Positions 8,967 to 18,664 of a stretch of DNA of 64,000 bases are shown piece after piece. The notes beneath the pieces are model-generated. The model was not told the DNA's origin. It ran no database searches and saw nothing but the letters and a program-made list of their open reading frames with translations. The position numbers and the translations under genes were made by a program. Positions within the stretch are counted from its first letter, which is position 1, and every line of letters starts with the position of its first letter. Source of the DNA: Colwellia sp. C2M11 (GTDB lineage: Bacteria > Pseudomonadota > Gammaproteobacteria > Enterobacterales > Alteromonadaceae). The stretch is taken from positions 62,001 through 126,000 of the forward strand of contig NZ_JAHKQD010000044.1 of NCBI RefSeq assembly GCF_018860915.1. The letters are read 5' to 3'.

Positions 8967-9060
8967 TTTCTTCTCTGATAATTAAAGGATCATAGCTATT
9001 TTGCCGTAGCTAATAAATAGTAGCAATAGTATTGATAGATTTATCTTGTTTAATAACAGC

Positions 9061-9089
9061 TTCATTAATTAAGTGAACAATTTTATACT
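9061..9089. repeat. Fragment of the dispersed ATACC/GGTAT repeat
   Basis: About 27 bases (ttcattaattaagtgaacaa and the following ttttata) match one end of the repeat found at 15665-15825 and 39678-39958. The rest of the element is missing. Confidence 0.5.
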
Positions 9090-9171
9090 TTAATAACAAT
9101 GTGTTGAAAAATTTAACTTTGTTCTCTTATGCTTAATGTAAAAAAACACGGCAATGAATAGCAGTATATTT

Positions 9172-10209
9172 TTATGATTGGCTAAACAGTTTTTTTCTAA
9201 CCATCGCACGATAATCTTTTGGTGTTAATGATAAATTTTGTTTAAATAAGCGAGTTAAATGCCCTTGATCTTGATAACCAACATGGTAAGAAACCTCTTG
9301 TATAGATAGGTTACTCGATGCAAGTAAATCTTTAGCGGCTTCTATTCTTAGCTGTTGCCAATATTCTGTTGCACGCATCCCTGTTGCTGTTTTGAAGCGG
9401 CGAGTAAATGAACGCTGGCTTAAACCAAATTGCTCAGCTAGCTCGGCTAAACTCAGTTCACTACTTAAATTAGTACGTAACCAAAACTGTATTTGTGCAA
9501 TTAATTCATCGGCATGTCGATCAACAGCGCCCTCTAAATATCGTTGCTCTTCATAAGGTTTTCTAATTTCATGGGAAAAGTTGCTTTCAACATTTTGTGC
9601 TGCAGCTCTACCATACGTTTGGCGAATAATGTGAACTATAATATCAGCTAATGCGTTTAAACTTGCGGCACAATAAATACGCTCAGATTGGGTAATAAAA
9701 AAATCAGGTTTAATGAAAACCTTTGGATAATCTCGCTTGAATTGTTCCACGTAATGCCAGTGTGTTGTGGCACTATGATCATCAAGCAAGCCCGATTCAG
9801 CCAAAAAACAAACCCCTGTACCTACACCTAGTAATGTTGAACCTTGTTGCCAGCAATGTTTAAGCCAAGCAATGAGCTTTTCATGTTTTCTTAATATTGG
9901 TCTAGGGTTACGCCATAAACTTGGTATGAGAATTATATCGGGTACGTAATCTTTATCGTTAGGTAAATCAGTTAGCGCAATATCAGGTAATAACTGAATA
10001 CCTGCACGCGAGGTAACCGTTTTGTTTTCTTGACTAACGAGTTGTGTTGTAAGCTTTGTTGTTGATTTATCATATCGACGAGCAAATGCTTCCCCTGCCA
10101 GTAGCATTTCAAGAGGTAAAGTCAGACCTGTTGCTAGTACATGTTGATAAATCACTAAACTTACTTTTAACTCGCCTGATTTTTCATCACCACTACTTTC
10201 AATAGACAT
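9172..10209 (-). CDS. GlxA-family transcriptional regulator (DJ-1/PfpI plus AraC HTH)
   Basis: This 345-residue regulator has an N-terminal class-I glutamine-amidotransferase-like (DJ-1/PfpI) domain with the nucleophile-elbow region LLGVGTGVCFLAESGLLD. Its C-terminal AraC-type double helix-turn-helix reads ELSLAELAEQFGLSQRSFTR and VSYHVGYQDQGHLTRLFKQ. GlxA-like proteins sense small metabolites, but the ligand is unknown here. The ATG at 10209 is chosen over a TTG twelve bases upstream. It is divergent from the ketoacyl synthase gene across about 140 bases, so it may control that gene. Confidence 0.88.
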   Translation of the reverse strand: MSIESSGDEKSGELKVSLVIYQHVLATGLTLPLEMLLAGEAFARRYDKSTTKLTTQLVSQENKTVTSRAGIQLLPDIALTDLPNDKDYVPDIILIPSLWRNPRPILRKHEKLIAWLKHCWQQGSTLLGVGTGVCFLAESGLLDDHSATTHWHYVEQFKRDYPKVFIKPDFFITQSERIYCAASLNALADIIVHIIRQTYGRAAAQNVESNFSHEIRKPYEEQRYLEGAVDRHADELIAQIQFWLRTNLSSELSLAELAEQFGLSQRSFTRRFKTATGMRATEYWQQLRIEAAKDLLASSNLSIQEVSYHVGYQDQGHLTRLFKQNLSLTPKDYRAMVRKKLFSQS

Positions 10210-10351
10210 GCCAATATCCAAATATTATTTTGGCCATTATGGCATATTTTGTGGCCTTTTAAACACATTAATATTTTACTCTTCGCTATAAAATAACGCC
10301 ATAAGATTGGTTACTTCTCGTTACTCTATTATCGTATCAAAGGTTATTTAC

Positions 10352-12247
10352 ATGACATCATTACCCGTAGTTATTGGCATGGGTGGTATTAATGCCGCTG
10401 GCCGTACATCTTTTCATCAAGGTTTTCGCCGTATTGTTATTGATAAAATTAATGCGCAGGCGCGTGAAGAAACGTTTGTGGGATTAGCTAGCTTAATGAA
10501 GTTAGTGTCGATGAAGGATGGTCAATTAGTCGATCAAGCCGGAAATATTATTGCTGTAAATGAAATAGAGGCTAAATTTGGACAACAAATTCTTGATGGA
10601 ACATTAATTAGAAAAATTGAAAAGAATCATTTTGATGTTGATGCAACGCATTGGCATCAAAAAATGCACGTACAGCCTACGGATAAAAACATATCTTTTG
10701 AGTTGCGTGCCAAAGAATTACCTCAGCCATTACCACATACCTGGTTAGTAACGGACATAGGTGAAGGTAAAGTAAGTGTTGAGATTCCTGAAGAATTAGT
10801 TATTACTCATGATGCATATCGCGATAACCCTATTAAAGCAGCAGGGCAAATGCCGACAGGTTTTGATCCCGGCGTACTTTATAACAGCCGTTACCAACCG
10901 CGAGGATTACAAGCAACTATTTTTGCTGCTACTGATGCGATTCGTTCAACAGGCATTGAATGGGATGCTATTTTGAATAAAATTAGCCCTGATCAAGTAG
11001 GAACCTATTCGGCTTCTGTTGTTGGGCAAATGCAGCAAGAAGGTTTAGGTGGTTTATTAAAAAGTCGCTTGTCAGGCTCAAGAGTTAGCACTAAACAGTT
11101 GGCGTTAGGACTAAATACTATGTCAACTGACTTTATTAATGCTTATGTTACAGGCAATGTTGGCACCACTTTTTCTTCATCAGGTGCTTGCGCTACTTTC
11201 CTTTATAATTTACGAACAGCAGTACAGGATATACAAGCAGGTAGAGTACGTGTTGCTGTTGTTGGTAGCGCGGAAGCACCTATTACACCTGAAGTTATAG
11301 AAGGCTTTGGCAATATGAGCGCTTTGGCTAATGAACAAGGTTTAAAGAAATTAGATCAAAGCGAGACAGTCGATCATCGCCGTACTAGTCGCCCATTTGG
11401 TAATAATTGTGGTTTTACTATTGGTGAAGCAGCACAGTTTGTTGTGCTGATGGATGATGAGCTTGCGCTTGAAATGGGGGCTAAAGTATTAGCTTCAGTT
11501 GCAGATGTTTTTGTTAATGCTGATGGTTATAAAAAGTCGATCACAGCACCGGGTCCTGGTAACTATATTACTATGGCAAAATCAGTTGCATTAGCGCAAA
11601 ACATTCTTGGTAAAGAGTCATTGCAAGAACGTAGTTTTATTTTGGCGCATGGCTCAAGTACACCACAAAACCGCATTACAGAATCATTGATTTATGATCG
11701 TATTGCGACAAGTTTTGATATTAATAATTGGCCTGTAGCCGCTCCTAAGGCTTTTGTTGGCCATACTATCGGGCCTGCAAGTGGTGATCAAATGGCGATG
11801 GCATTAGGTATTTTTAGTGACAATATTATGCCTGGTATTACTACAATTGATAAAGTCGCTGACGATGTTCATAGTGATCGTTTAAACATTGCTGTTGAGC
11901 ATTGGGATTGTGGTGAGATGGATACTGCTTTTATTAATTCAAAAGGCTTTGGGGGTAATAATGCTACCGCAGTAGTCTTGTCACCGAAAGTTACCATAGC
12001 AATGATGAAAAAACGTTATGGCGAGAAAGCTATGGACGAATACGAACAGAAGCTAGTGCTTGTTGAACAAGCTCAAAATGAATATCGTCAACGTGCCAAC
12101 CAAGGTGAGTTTGATGTTATTTATAAATTTGGCGAAGGTTTAGTTGATGAAAACGAAATTGAAATTAGTGATAGCAGTTTAAATTTTAAAGAATTTAAAA
12201 ATGAAATTTCTTTACCTGCAGAAAACCCATTTGCTGATATGATGTAA
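10352..12247 (+). CDS. Beta-ketoacyl-ACP synthase, FabB/FabF-like, long form
   Basis: This 631-residue thiolase-fold condensing enzyme is about 220 residues longer than FabB. The active-site cysteine lies in FSSSGACATFLYNLR; the two histidines lie in LAHGSSTPQNRITES and FVGHTIGPASGDQMAMALG. Together these make the Cys-His-His triad of the KAS I/II group. The extra length is an N-terminal region before GFDPGVLYNSRYQPRGLQ. The ATG at 10352 is preferred because AAGGTT precedes it; the frame opens upstream at 10307. Alteromonadales carry similar stand-alone long synthases; the exact acyl substrate is not known. A terminator follows at 12302. Confidence 0.88.
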   Translation: MTSLPVVIGMGGINAAGRTSFHQGFRRIVIDKINAQAREETFVGLASLMKLVSMKDGQLVDQAGNIIAVNEIEAKFGQQILDGTLIRKIEKNHFDVDATHWHQKMHVQPTDKNISFELRAKELPQPLPHTWLVTDIGEGKVSVEIPEELVITHDAYRDNPIKAAGQMPTGFDPGVLYNSRYQPRGLQATIFAATDAIRSTGIEWDAILNKISPDQVGTYSASVVGQMQQEGLGGLLKSRLSGSRVSTKQLALGLNTMSTDFINAYVTGNVGTTFSSSGACATFLYNLRTAVQDIQAGRVRVAVVGSAEAPITPEVIEGFGNMSALANEQGLKKLDQSETVDHRRTSRPFGNNCGFTIGEAAQFVVLMDDELALEMGAKVLASVADVFVNADGYKKSITAPGPGNYITMAKSVALAQNILGKESLQERSFILAHGSSTPQNRITESLIYDRIATSFDINNWPVAAPKAFVGHTIGPASGDQMAMALGIFSDNIMPGITTIDKVADDVHSDRLNIAVEHWDCGEMDTAFINSKGFGGNNATAVVLSPKVTIAMMKKRYGEKAMDEYEQKLVLVEQAQNEYRQRANQGEFDVIYKFGEGLVDENEIEISDSSLNFKEFKNEISLPAENPFADMM

Positions 12248-12301
12248 TACAGCATAGATAACCTGAAGTCGGTTTAAGATATTTTTAACTGACAAATAAA
12301 G

Positions 12302-12323
12302 AGCAGCTACGGCTGCTTTTTTT
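12302..12323 (+). terminator. Rho-independent terminator after the ketoacyl synthase gene
   Basis: The stem AGCAGC/GCTGCT with a TACG tetraloop is followed by seven T residues at 12317-12323. It lies 55 bases past the stop codon. Confidence 0.85.
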
Positions 12324-12360
12324 GTTTAAATAATTTGGTACATCTTACCAAGGTAAAATA

Positions 12361-12699
12361 ATGAAAAAATCAATAAAGGCAGCACTGTTATCAGCACTCA
12401 TTTACCCGGGAGCAGGACATTTTTTTCTTAAAAAATCACGAGTAGGGGTTATTTTTGCAGGTGCTTTCTCTATACCTTTATATTTTGTTATTAGTGAAAT
12501 TTTCGCTAAAGCAGAGAAAATTGTCGACCAAATTACCCGTGGAGAAATAGCTTTAGACCCAGCGGCTATCTCAGTATCGTTATCTAATTCAATGTCTGGT
12601 GTTGAAGGGCAAGCATTAGATATGAATATCTATGTGTTAATTATTGTTTGGGGAATTGCGATAATCGACTCATATCGATTAGGTATTACAAAAAAATAA
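12361..12699 (+). CDS. Small membrane protein of unknown function
   Basis: This 112-residue protein has an N-terminal hydrophobic region (AALLSALIYPGAGHFFL, then VGVIFAGAFSIPLYFVI) and a C-terminal helix (MNIYVLIIVWGIAIIDSYRLG), so probably three membrane segments. The YPGAGHFFLKKSRVGVIF opening resembles small membrane proteins carrying a P-G-x-G-x-F/L motif near a TM2-like domain. The start ATG follows AAGGTAAAATA. No specific function can be assigned. Confidence 0.7.
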   Translation: MKKSIKAALLSALIYPGAGHFFLKKSRVGVIFAGAFSIPLYFVISEIFAKAEKIVDQITRGEIALDPAAISVSLSNSMSGVEGQALDMNIYVLIIVWGIAIIDSYRLGITKK

Positions 12700-12803
12700 T
12701 GTTATTAAGCTGAACTAAATTAAATACATAGAGTCTATATAACACCTAATGTAGAACGGTATTATAGTATTTGTTATTAGATGGATTGGTAATAAAAGGA
12801 AGC

Positions 12804-13637
12804 ATGGTAAAGCAAGGGGCAATGGAAGGCTCTAGTGTTACAGGAGTGCTATTGAAAAAACATTCTCTTGTTATTTTTTTATCGTTGCTGGTGCACATAG
12901 TACTGCTGTTGTTATTGCTTTTTATCACTGAATCAAAACAAGCGAAACAAGTTAATATCACTCATAAAGCGATTAAAAGCTACCTATATAAAATGCCCGC
13001 TAAAGTAGCGATTAATAAACCTACTTTAGTTAAAGAAATACCTGACGATATCAAAACAGTTGACTCGGATAAATTAGCCAAAACCGAAAAAAAACAAAAC
13101 CAACAACAAAGCCCTATAACAGAAACCACTACTGATAAGCCAATAACACAGAAAGTTCATCCAGCAACAAACATGTCACTAATAAATGACTCAAGTAAAA
13201 TAGAGCCTTTAGTTAAGCCGCCAATATCCTCAAAATTAACGCCGAAAAAAAAAGCGTCTGCTCAATCTTCTTTTTCAAGTTATCAACAACTTAAAGATTT
13301 ACGAATGTCACTTAATAACAAAATACTTCAGCAAAGCTTTTCTGACTTACAACAATTTCGATCGCCTTCAATAATGCATGGTGAGCAAATACCGGTTCCT
13401 CATTCGGATAAGCAATTAAGTGAAGAAGAAATACGACAAAAAAGTACAGCACGAATGTCGAATGATATTTCAATCACTAAGAATGCTAATGGCACTTGTA
13501 CAATAACAAGAGAACAATTTCTTGGTAGCCCAGTAGAAGCATCCACCTCAGGATTTTTTTGTGGCGAAAGCAAATTTGATAAAAGTTTCCGTGAACATAT
13601 GAAAAAAGTACAAGATAAAATAATGCCTAGCAGGTAA
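12804..13637 (+). CDS. Single-pass, TonB-like membrane protein of unknown function
   Basis: This 277-residue protein has one transmembrane helix near the N terminus (LVIFLSLLVHIVLLLLLLFI). A Lys/Pro/Gln-rich linker follows, then a C-terminal part with two cysteines (NGTCTITREQF and GFFCGESKF) that could form a disulfide in the periplasm. The arrangement looks like TonB/TolA proteins, but the C-terminal TonB fold motif is missing. Start choice is uncertain: the ATG at 12804 follows AAAGGA, the one at 12822 follows AAGGGG, and the frame opens at 12771. It may be cotranscribed with topB 76 bases downstream. Confidence 0.65.
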   Translation: MVKQGAMEGSSVTGVLLKKHSLVIFLSLLVHIVLLLLLLFITESKQAKQVNITHKAIKSYLYKMPAKVAINKPTLVKEIPDDIKTVDSDKLAKTEKKQNQQQSPITETTTDKPITQKVHPATNMSLINDSSKIEPLVKPPISSKLTPKKKASAQSSFSSYQQLKDLRMSLNNKILQQSFSDLQQFRSPSIMHGEQIPVPHSDKQLSEEEIRQKSTARMSNDISITKNANGTCTITREQFLGSPVEASTSGFFCGESKFDKSFREHMKKVQDKIMPSR

Positions 13638-13713
13638 CTTTAATAAATAACTGTACACAAATACAGTAGATGAGTTATATTTAATAAATAATTTGATTAC
13701 ATCTACCTTATAT

Positions 13714-15657
13714 TTGAAATTATATATTGCTGAAAAGCCTAGTTTAGGACGAGCTATTGCCGCAGCACTTCCTAAACCTCATAAAAATCATAAGACCCAT
13801 ATAGAAGTTGCTAACGGCGATGTTGTTAGTTGGTGCGTAGGACATATTTTAGAACAAGCAGATCCTCAAGATTACGATGATCGATTTAAAAAGTGGTCTA
13901 TGGAAACATTGCCTATGCTCCCTCAGCAATGGCAATTAAAGCCTATTGCTCGCACGCGTGATCAATTAGCCGCATTACGTAAGCTTGTTAAGCAAGCCGA
14001 TGATATTATTCACGCGGGTGATCCTGATCGTGAAGGACAGCTATTAGTTGATGAAGTTATTGATTTTTTTAAGGTATCTAAAGCTAAAAAATTAAGAGTT
14101 AAACGACTATTAATTAGTGATTTGAATTTACCTGCCGTTAAACGCTCGCTTAACGCCCTTAAAGACAATCAAGACTTCATGCCATTATCAATTTCAGCAT
14201 TAGCACGTTCACGAGCTGATTGGCTGTATGGTCTTAATTTAACCCGAGCATATACATTGCAAGGGCAAAAGCAGGGTTATAATAGTGTTTTGTCAGTAGG
14301 GCGAGTACAAACGCCTGTGTTAGGATTAGTTGTTCGACGTGAACAAGCAATCGCGGAGTTTGTTTCTAAACCTTATTACCAAGTTCTCGCGCATATAGCA
14401 CTAAGTGCCTTACAAGATAACAATGATTGTTTTACTGTTAAATGGCAACCGAGTGAAGCATGTCAGCAATATTGTGATGAAGAAGGGCGGGTGCTAGTTA
14501 AAGGGTTAGCTGAAAATGTTGTTACAAGAATTAATAATCAACCCGCTATTGTAGAAGACATTAAGACAGAACAAAAACAACAAAACCAACCTTTACCCTT
14601 TAACTTATCTAGCTTACAAATTTCTGCTGCTAAGCAGTTTTCAATGAACGCAAAGTTAGTGTTAGATGTTTGTCAGACGCTGTATGAAAAACATAAACTG
14701 ATTACTTATCCACGTTCCGATTGTCGTTATCTTCCTACAGAGCAGTTAAAACAAGCGCCAGCCATTATCAGTATGTTAGCGGATTCTAATTTACCTTGTA
14801 ATGTTCAAGCACAAAATTCAGATAAAACGATTAAGAGTAATGCGTGGAATGATAAAAAAATCACTGCGCATCATGCCATTATTCCAACAGAAAAATCACC
14901 TAATAATATTAATTTGAATTCGTTTGAAAAAAATATTTATTTATTAATTACGCGACAATATTTGGCGCAGTTTTATTCCGTTTATCGATACCAGCAGACT
15001 AAATTAGCGGTAAAAATTGCGGGTGGGTTATTCACAACTAGTGCTAAGGTTGAACAGCAACAAGGGTGGAAGGTACTATTTCCTCGGCAAGATAAATCGT
15101 CTGAGCCCAAAGATACATTTCTGCCGGCATTAACAAAAGGGCAGGTGTTGCATTGTAAGCGAGGGGAATTAATTGAAAAGCAAACCTCTCCACCAGAGTC
15201 TTTTACCGATGCAACCTTGCTAGGCGCGATGACAGGTATTGCTCGTTTTGTTAGTGATGTGAATATTAAAAAAGTATTAAGAGATACCGACGGCTTAGGC
15301 ACAGATGCTACTCGTGCTGGGATTATTGATTTACTTTTTAAGCGTGATTTTTTACAGCGACAAGGGAAGAAAATTATTGCGACTGATGTGGGCAAAGCAC
15401 TTGTTAATGCGCTGCCTATTAAAGCAACCTTGCCAGATATGACAGCACAATGGGAGTCAACATTAACGGCTATTTCAGAGAGAAATGCCAGCTATGTCAG
15501 TTTTATGGAGCCATTAATTAATACTATTACTGAGATGATTTCAGAGGCGAGCCAACAACCTTTTTCAAATTTACCTAAAGTGGCCTTTAAGCCAAAAAGA
15601 AAAGCTGGCACTAAGCGAAAATTTACTAGAAAACCCGCAATGAAAAAAGTAGGGTGA
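13714..15657 (+). CDS. topB: DNA topoisomerase III
   Basis: This 647-residue type IA topoisomerase decatenates and relaxes DNA. The Toprim domain opens the protein (KLYIAEKPSLGRAIAAALP) and carries HAGDPDREGQLLVDEV with the metal-binding D-x-D and E. The catalytic tyrosine is in KLITYPRSDCRYLP. Length is close to E. coli TopB (653). The start is taken as TTG at 13714, which aligns exactly with E. coli MRLFIAEKPSL; another TTG at 13693 would add seven residues and there is no ATG nearby. A basic C-terminal tail (KPKRKAGTKRKFTRKPAMKK) replaces zinc fingers. Confidence 0.94.
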   Translation: MKLYIAEKPSLGRAIAAALPKPHKNHKTHIEVANGDVVSWCVGHILEQADPQDYDDRFKKWSMETLPMLPQQWQLKPIARTRDQLAALRKLVKQADDIIHAGDPDREGQLLVDEVIDFFKVSKAKKLRVKRLLISDLNLPAVKRSLNALKDNQDFMPLSISALARSRADWLYGLNLTRAYTLQGQKQGYNSVLSVGRVQTPVLGLVVRREQAIAEFVSKPYYQVLAHIALSALQDNNDCFTVKWQPSEACQQYCDEEGRVLVKGLAENVVTRINNQPAIVEDIKTEQKQQNQPLPFNLSSLQISAAKQFSMNAKLVLDVCQTLYEKHKLITYPRSDCRYLPTEQLKQAPAIISMLADSNLPCNVQAQNSDKTIKSNAWNDKKITAHHAIIPTEKSPNNINLNSFEKNIYLLITRQYLAQFYSVYRYQQTKLAVKIAGGLFTTSAKVEQQQGWKVLFPRQDKSSEPKDTFLPALTKGQVLHCKRGELIEKQTSPPESFTDATLLGAMTGIARFVSDVNIKKVLRDTDGLGTDATRAGIIDLLFKRDFLQRQGKKIIATDVGKALVNALPIKATLPDMTAQWESTLTAISERNASYVSFMEPLINTITEMISEASQQPFSNLPKVAFKPKRKAGTKRKFTRKPAMKKVG

Positions 15658-15664
15658 GACTGTT

Positions 15665-15825
15665 ATACCCGTTTCATTAATTAAGTGAACAATTTTATAC
15701 GTAGAAAAAATTGCTTAATACAAGGTATTTGTTTAATAACTAGTTGTGCTAATTATTAAATAAATAACGATGTCGTTGGTGATTTTAGCAAGTAGAAATG
15801 ATCACATAACTAGTGAGATTGGTAT
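15665..15825. repeat. Dispersed MITE-like repeat, copy A (161 bases)
   Basis: A complete copy runs from ATACCCGTTTCATTAATTAA to GTGAGATTGGTAT. It has short inverted ends ATACC/GGTAT and no coding capacity. It matches, in reverse orientation, the copy at 39797-39958, and the copy at 50394-50533 in the same orientation. Shared internal landmarks are gtgaacaattttatacgt, attattaaataaataacga and tagaaatgatcacata. This looks like a non-autonomous miniature element. Confidence 0.75.
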
Positions 15826-15914
15826 TAAATATCATTGTTAGGTAACAAGTCGAACAAGAGGTATAAACCGCCTACGTATCTTATGTTAATGTGTAGGCGG
15901 TTATACTAATAAGT

Positions 15915-18170
15915 TTAAGCTTTTAGCTGATTACCTATAGGTAATTGTCTAATGCGTTTACCACATGCGGCAAAAATAGCATTGCATAAAGCTGGAGCGT
16001 AAACTGGCGTGGCTGGTTCACCAACACCTGCAGGAGGCGCATCACTAGGAATAATTTCTACCTCTATTTCTAGCGGACAATCATTCATACGTGGCACACG
16101 GTAGTCATGAAAATTACTTTGCTGTACACGACCTTTATCGAAAGTAATGCCTTCGCTGATCGCTGCTGTAATCCCATAAATAGAGCCACCTTGCACTTGG
16201 TTTTTCACGGTGTCGGTATTCACTACCGTGCCAGCGTCAATGCTTGCCCATGATTTAATTATTTTCAAATCACCTTTGTCTGAAACTTCTACTTCAACCA
16301 CAGTGGCTACATAGGTTAAGAAACTTCTATGTGCTGCTATCCCTAAACCTCGGCCTTTAGGAAGCTTTCTACCCCATTTACTCATTTCAGCGACTTTTTC
16401 AATAACATGACGTAATCTACCAATATCTAACGGGTAAACAGCTTTATCACCGCCGTAGTTATCGTATTCAGCATTTTGCTCAGTTACATCAACAATACGA
16501 TCGGGGCCAATTGTTTCTAGCAAATAGTCTTTTTGATCACGTCCTGCTTTATGTGCGGCTTCCGCAATAAATGACTGAATAGCAAAGGCATGAAATATAT
16601 TCGATACTGAACGCATCCAACCAATTCTTGCTTTAGCTGGCGCTTCACCATTTTCTAATTTCATATTAGGCGTATTAATAGGGTTATCAGTAAACCCTAA
16701 ACGTAACTCTGCGCTTAGTGGACTAGTCGCACCTTCCATAAAGGTAGAGGCTAAAGGCGAAAAAGCAGTGCGGTGTAAATAGGCTTCTATCGCACCATTT
16801 TTATCTAGTGACGCTTCAATGTGTTGCGCTGAAACTGCATGGTAGAAACCATGTTGTATATCATCTTCACGCGTCCATTGAACACGAATAGCCTTACCTG
16901 TTTTCATCGAAAGGTAAGCGGCTTCTGCTGAAAAATCAGGTTTAGACTTACGTCCAAATCCACCACCTAGCATAGTAACATGGACATTAATTTGCTCTTG
17001 TGGCTGGCCTACCATAGCCGCTACTGTTGCCATATCAGCTTGCGGGTTTTGTGTTGCAGCCCAAACGTCGACATGGTCTTTGTAATACATTGCGGTTGCA
17101 CAAGGCGGCTCCATTGGTGCTTGTGCCAAATGCGGTGCATAGTAATCAGCTACTAGCTTATCACTGTCTTTGACTAGAATACTTGTTGCATCTCCTAGCT
17201 CTCGTACTGACGACTGTGACGAAGCCACTGTAGTTAGCAGGCTCTCTTTGAATGCTGCTGAGTTATAGTCACCATTTTTACCGTCTTCCCATGTTACTGT
17301 TAATGCTTCGCGGCCTTTCATGGCAGCCCAAGTATTATTGGCAATAATGGCAATACCACCTTTAGGCTGAAACATAGGTGCCCCTTGCGGTGCAGGAATT
17401 TCTACTATATCTACAACGCCTTCTATTGCTTTGGCAGCTTTTGCGTCAAAACTTTTAACTTTGCCACCAACAACAGGAGGTCGAACAATCATTGCGATCA
17501 GCGCTTTAGGCTCTAGTACATCAGCCGCAAATATTGCTTTTCCGGTTACAATATCTTTTAAATCAATATGTTCCATCGCGGTATTAATGTAACGCCACTC
17601 ACTACGCTTTTTAAGCGGAATTTTAGCTGTTTCTGGTGGTGTAATATTTAATGCGTCGTTTACTAACTCAGCATAAGTTAATGTTTTCCCAGATGTATGG
17701 GTAACAATGTGCTGTTCTGCTGAACATGCGTCTAAAGAGACACCCCAACGCGTAGCCGCGGCTTGTCGCATAAGATGGCGAACACTTGCACCCATTTCAC
17801 GTAAACGTTGCATATTGTAGCGGATACTGCGTGAACCATCAGTGTTTTGATCACCGTATTTAGGGTCGCCTTTACCCTGAATTACCACCACTTTGTCCCA
17901 AGCTGCTTCCATTTCATCAGCAACAATTTGTGCGATTGCAGTACGGATTTGCTGACCCATTTCAGAGCGATGACAAGTAATTTCAACGATGCCATCAGGA
18001 CGTAAGGCAATAAATAAATTAGCTGCTTTTGCTGATTCAGATGGTTTAGCAAGTACCCCAGCCATTACTCTAGGGGCTGCTCCTGTAAAACACGTACCAA
18101 GTACTAAAGCACCTACTGCGGCACTCGATTTTAAAAAGCGACGACGGGTTAAATCAAAATATTGGCTCAT
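15915..18170 (-). CDS. Isoquinoline 1-oxidoreductase-type molybdopterin subunit (IorB-like)
   Basis: This 751-residue large subunit belongs to the xanthine dehydrogenase family and carries molybdenum cytosine dinucleotide. A twin-arginine signal (TRRRFLKSSAAVGALVLG) shows export to the periplasm with its partner. Family landmarks include PMEPPCATAMY, GGGFGRKSKPDF and the C-terminal GVGEPATPVYAPALCNAI with the catalytic glutamate. Such enzymes oxidise N-heteroaromatics or aldehydes; the natural substrate is unknown here. The start overlaps the stop of the 2Fe-2S subunit gene by four bases (ATGA), and the two form an operon. Confidence 0.9.
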   Translation of the reverse strand: MSQYFDLTRRRFLKSSAAVGALVLGTCFTGAAPRVMAGVLAKPSESAKAANLFIALRPDGIVEITCHRSEMGQQIRTAIAQIVADEMEAAWDKVVVIQGKGDPKYGDQNTDGSRSIRYNMQRLREMGASVRHLMRQAAATRWGVSLDACSAEQHIVTHTSGKTLTYAELVNDALNITPPETAKIPLKKRSEWRYINTAMEHIDLKDIVTGKAIFAADVLEPKALIAMIVRPPVVGGKVKSFDAKAAKAIEGVVDIVEIPAPQGAPMFQPKGGIAIIANNTWAAMKGREALTVTWEDGKNGDYNSAAFKESLLTTVASSQSSVRELGDATSILVKDSDKLVADYYAPHLAQAPMEPPCATAMYYKDHVDVWAATQNPQADMATVAAMVGQPQEQINVHVTMLGGGFGRKSKPDFSAEAAYLSMKTGKAIRVQWTREDDIQHGFYHAVSAQHIEASLDKNGAIEAYLHRTAFSPLASTFMEGATSPLSAELRLGFTDNPINTPNMKLENGEAPAKARIGWMRSVSNIFHAFAIQSFIAEAAHKAGRDQKDYLLETIGPDRIVDVTEQNAEYDNYGGDKAVYPLDIGRLRHVIEKVAEMSKWGRKLPKGRGLGIAAHRSFLTYVATVVEVEVSDKGDLKIIKSWASIDAGTVVNTDTVKNQVQGGSIYGITAAISEGITFDKGRVQQSNFHDYRVPRMNDCPLEIEVEIIPSDAPPAGVGEPATPVYAPALCNAIFAACGKRIRQLPIGNQLKA

Positions 18171-18664
18171 GATTCTTCTCCTGCTTTCTCAGGAACATAA
18201 TAGGCAACACCGGCCATTGACTTGGATGCAGATTTAATTGCTTTATGTATGCGAGGGTAAGTACCACATCGACAAATATTGCCTGACATGCTCTGTACAA
18301 TCTCATCATCACTTGGTGAAGGGTTGCTAGCCAGTAAACTAGCCGCTTGCATCATTTGACCGCATTGGCAGAAGCCACATTGCGGCACTTTGTGTTCTAT
18401 CCAAGCTTGTTGTACAGGATGCTCACCGTTTTCACTTAAACCTTCAATGGTGGTTATTTTTCCACCTGAAACTGCAGAAATAGGTAATGTACATGAGCGC
18501 TGTGCCTCACCGTTAATATGAACAGTACACGCACCACATTGGGCCATACCACAGCCAAACTTAGGGCCTGTTAATTGTAACTCATCTCGTAAATACCAGA
18601 GTACGGGCGTAGTAGGGTCGCCTGAAAACTTACGAGTTTCACCGTTGACGGTAAACGTAATCAT
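18167..18664 (-). CDS. 2Fe-2S subunit of the IorB-like oxidoreductase (IorA-like)
   Basis: This 165-residue electron-transfer subunit has two clusters. A plant-type 2Fe-2S site is formed by KFGCGMAQCGACTVHINGE and a later cysteine in QRSCTLPI. A second, all-helical 2Fe-2S domain has CGFCQCGQMM and NICRCGTYPRI. It passes electrons from the molybdenum subunit, probably to a cytochrome since no FAD subunit is present. It is the first gene of the pair. The protein has no signal of its own and is presumably exported with the Tat-bearing partner. Confidence 0.92.
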   Translation of the reverse strand: MITFTVNGETRKFSGDPTTPVLWYLRDELQLTGPKFGCGMAQCGACTVHINGEAQRSCTLPISAVSGGKITTIEGLSENGEHPVQQAWIEHKVPQCGFCQCGQMMQAASLLASNPSPSDDEIVQSMSGNICRCGTYPRIHKAIKSASKSMAGVAYYVPEKAGEES

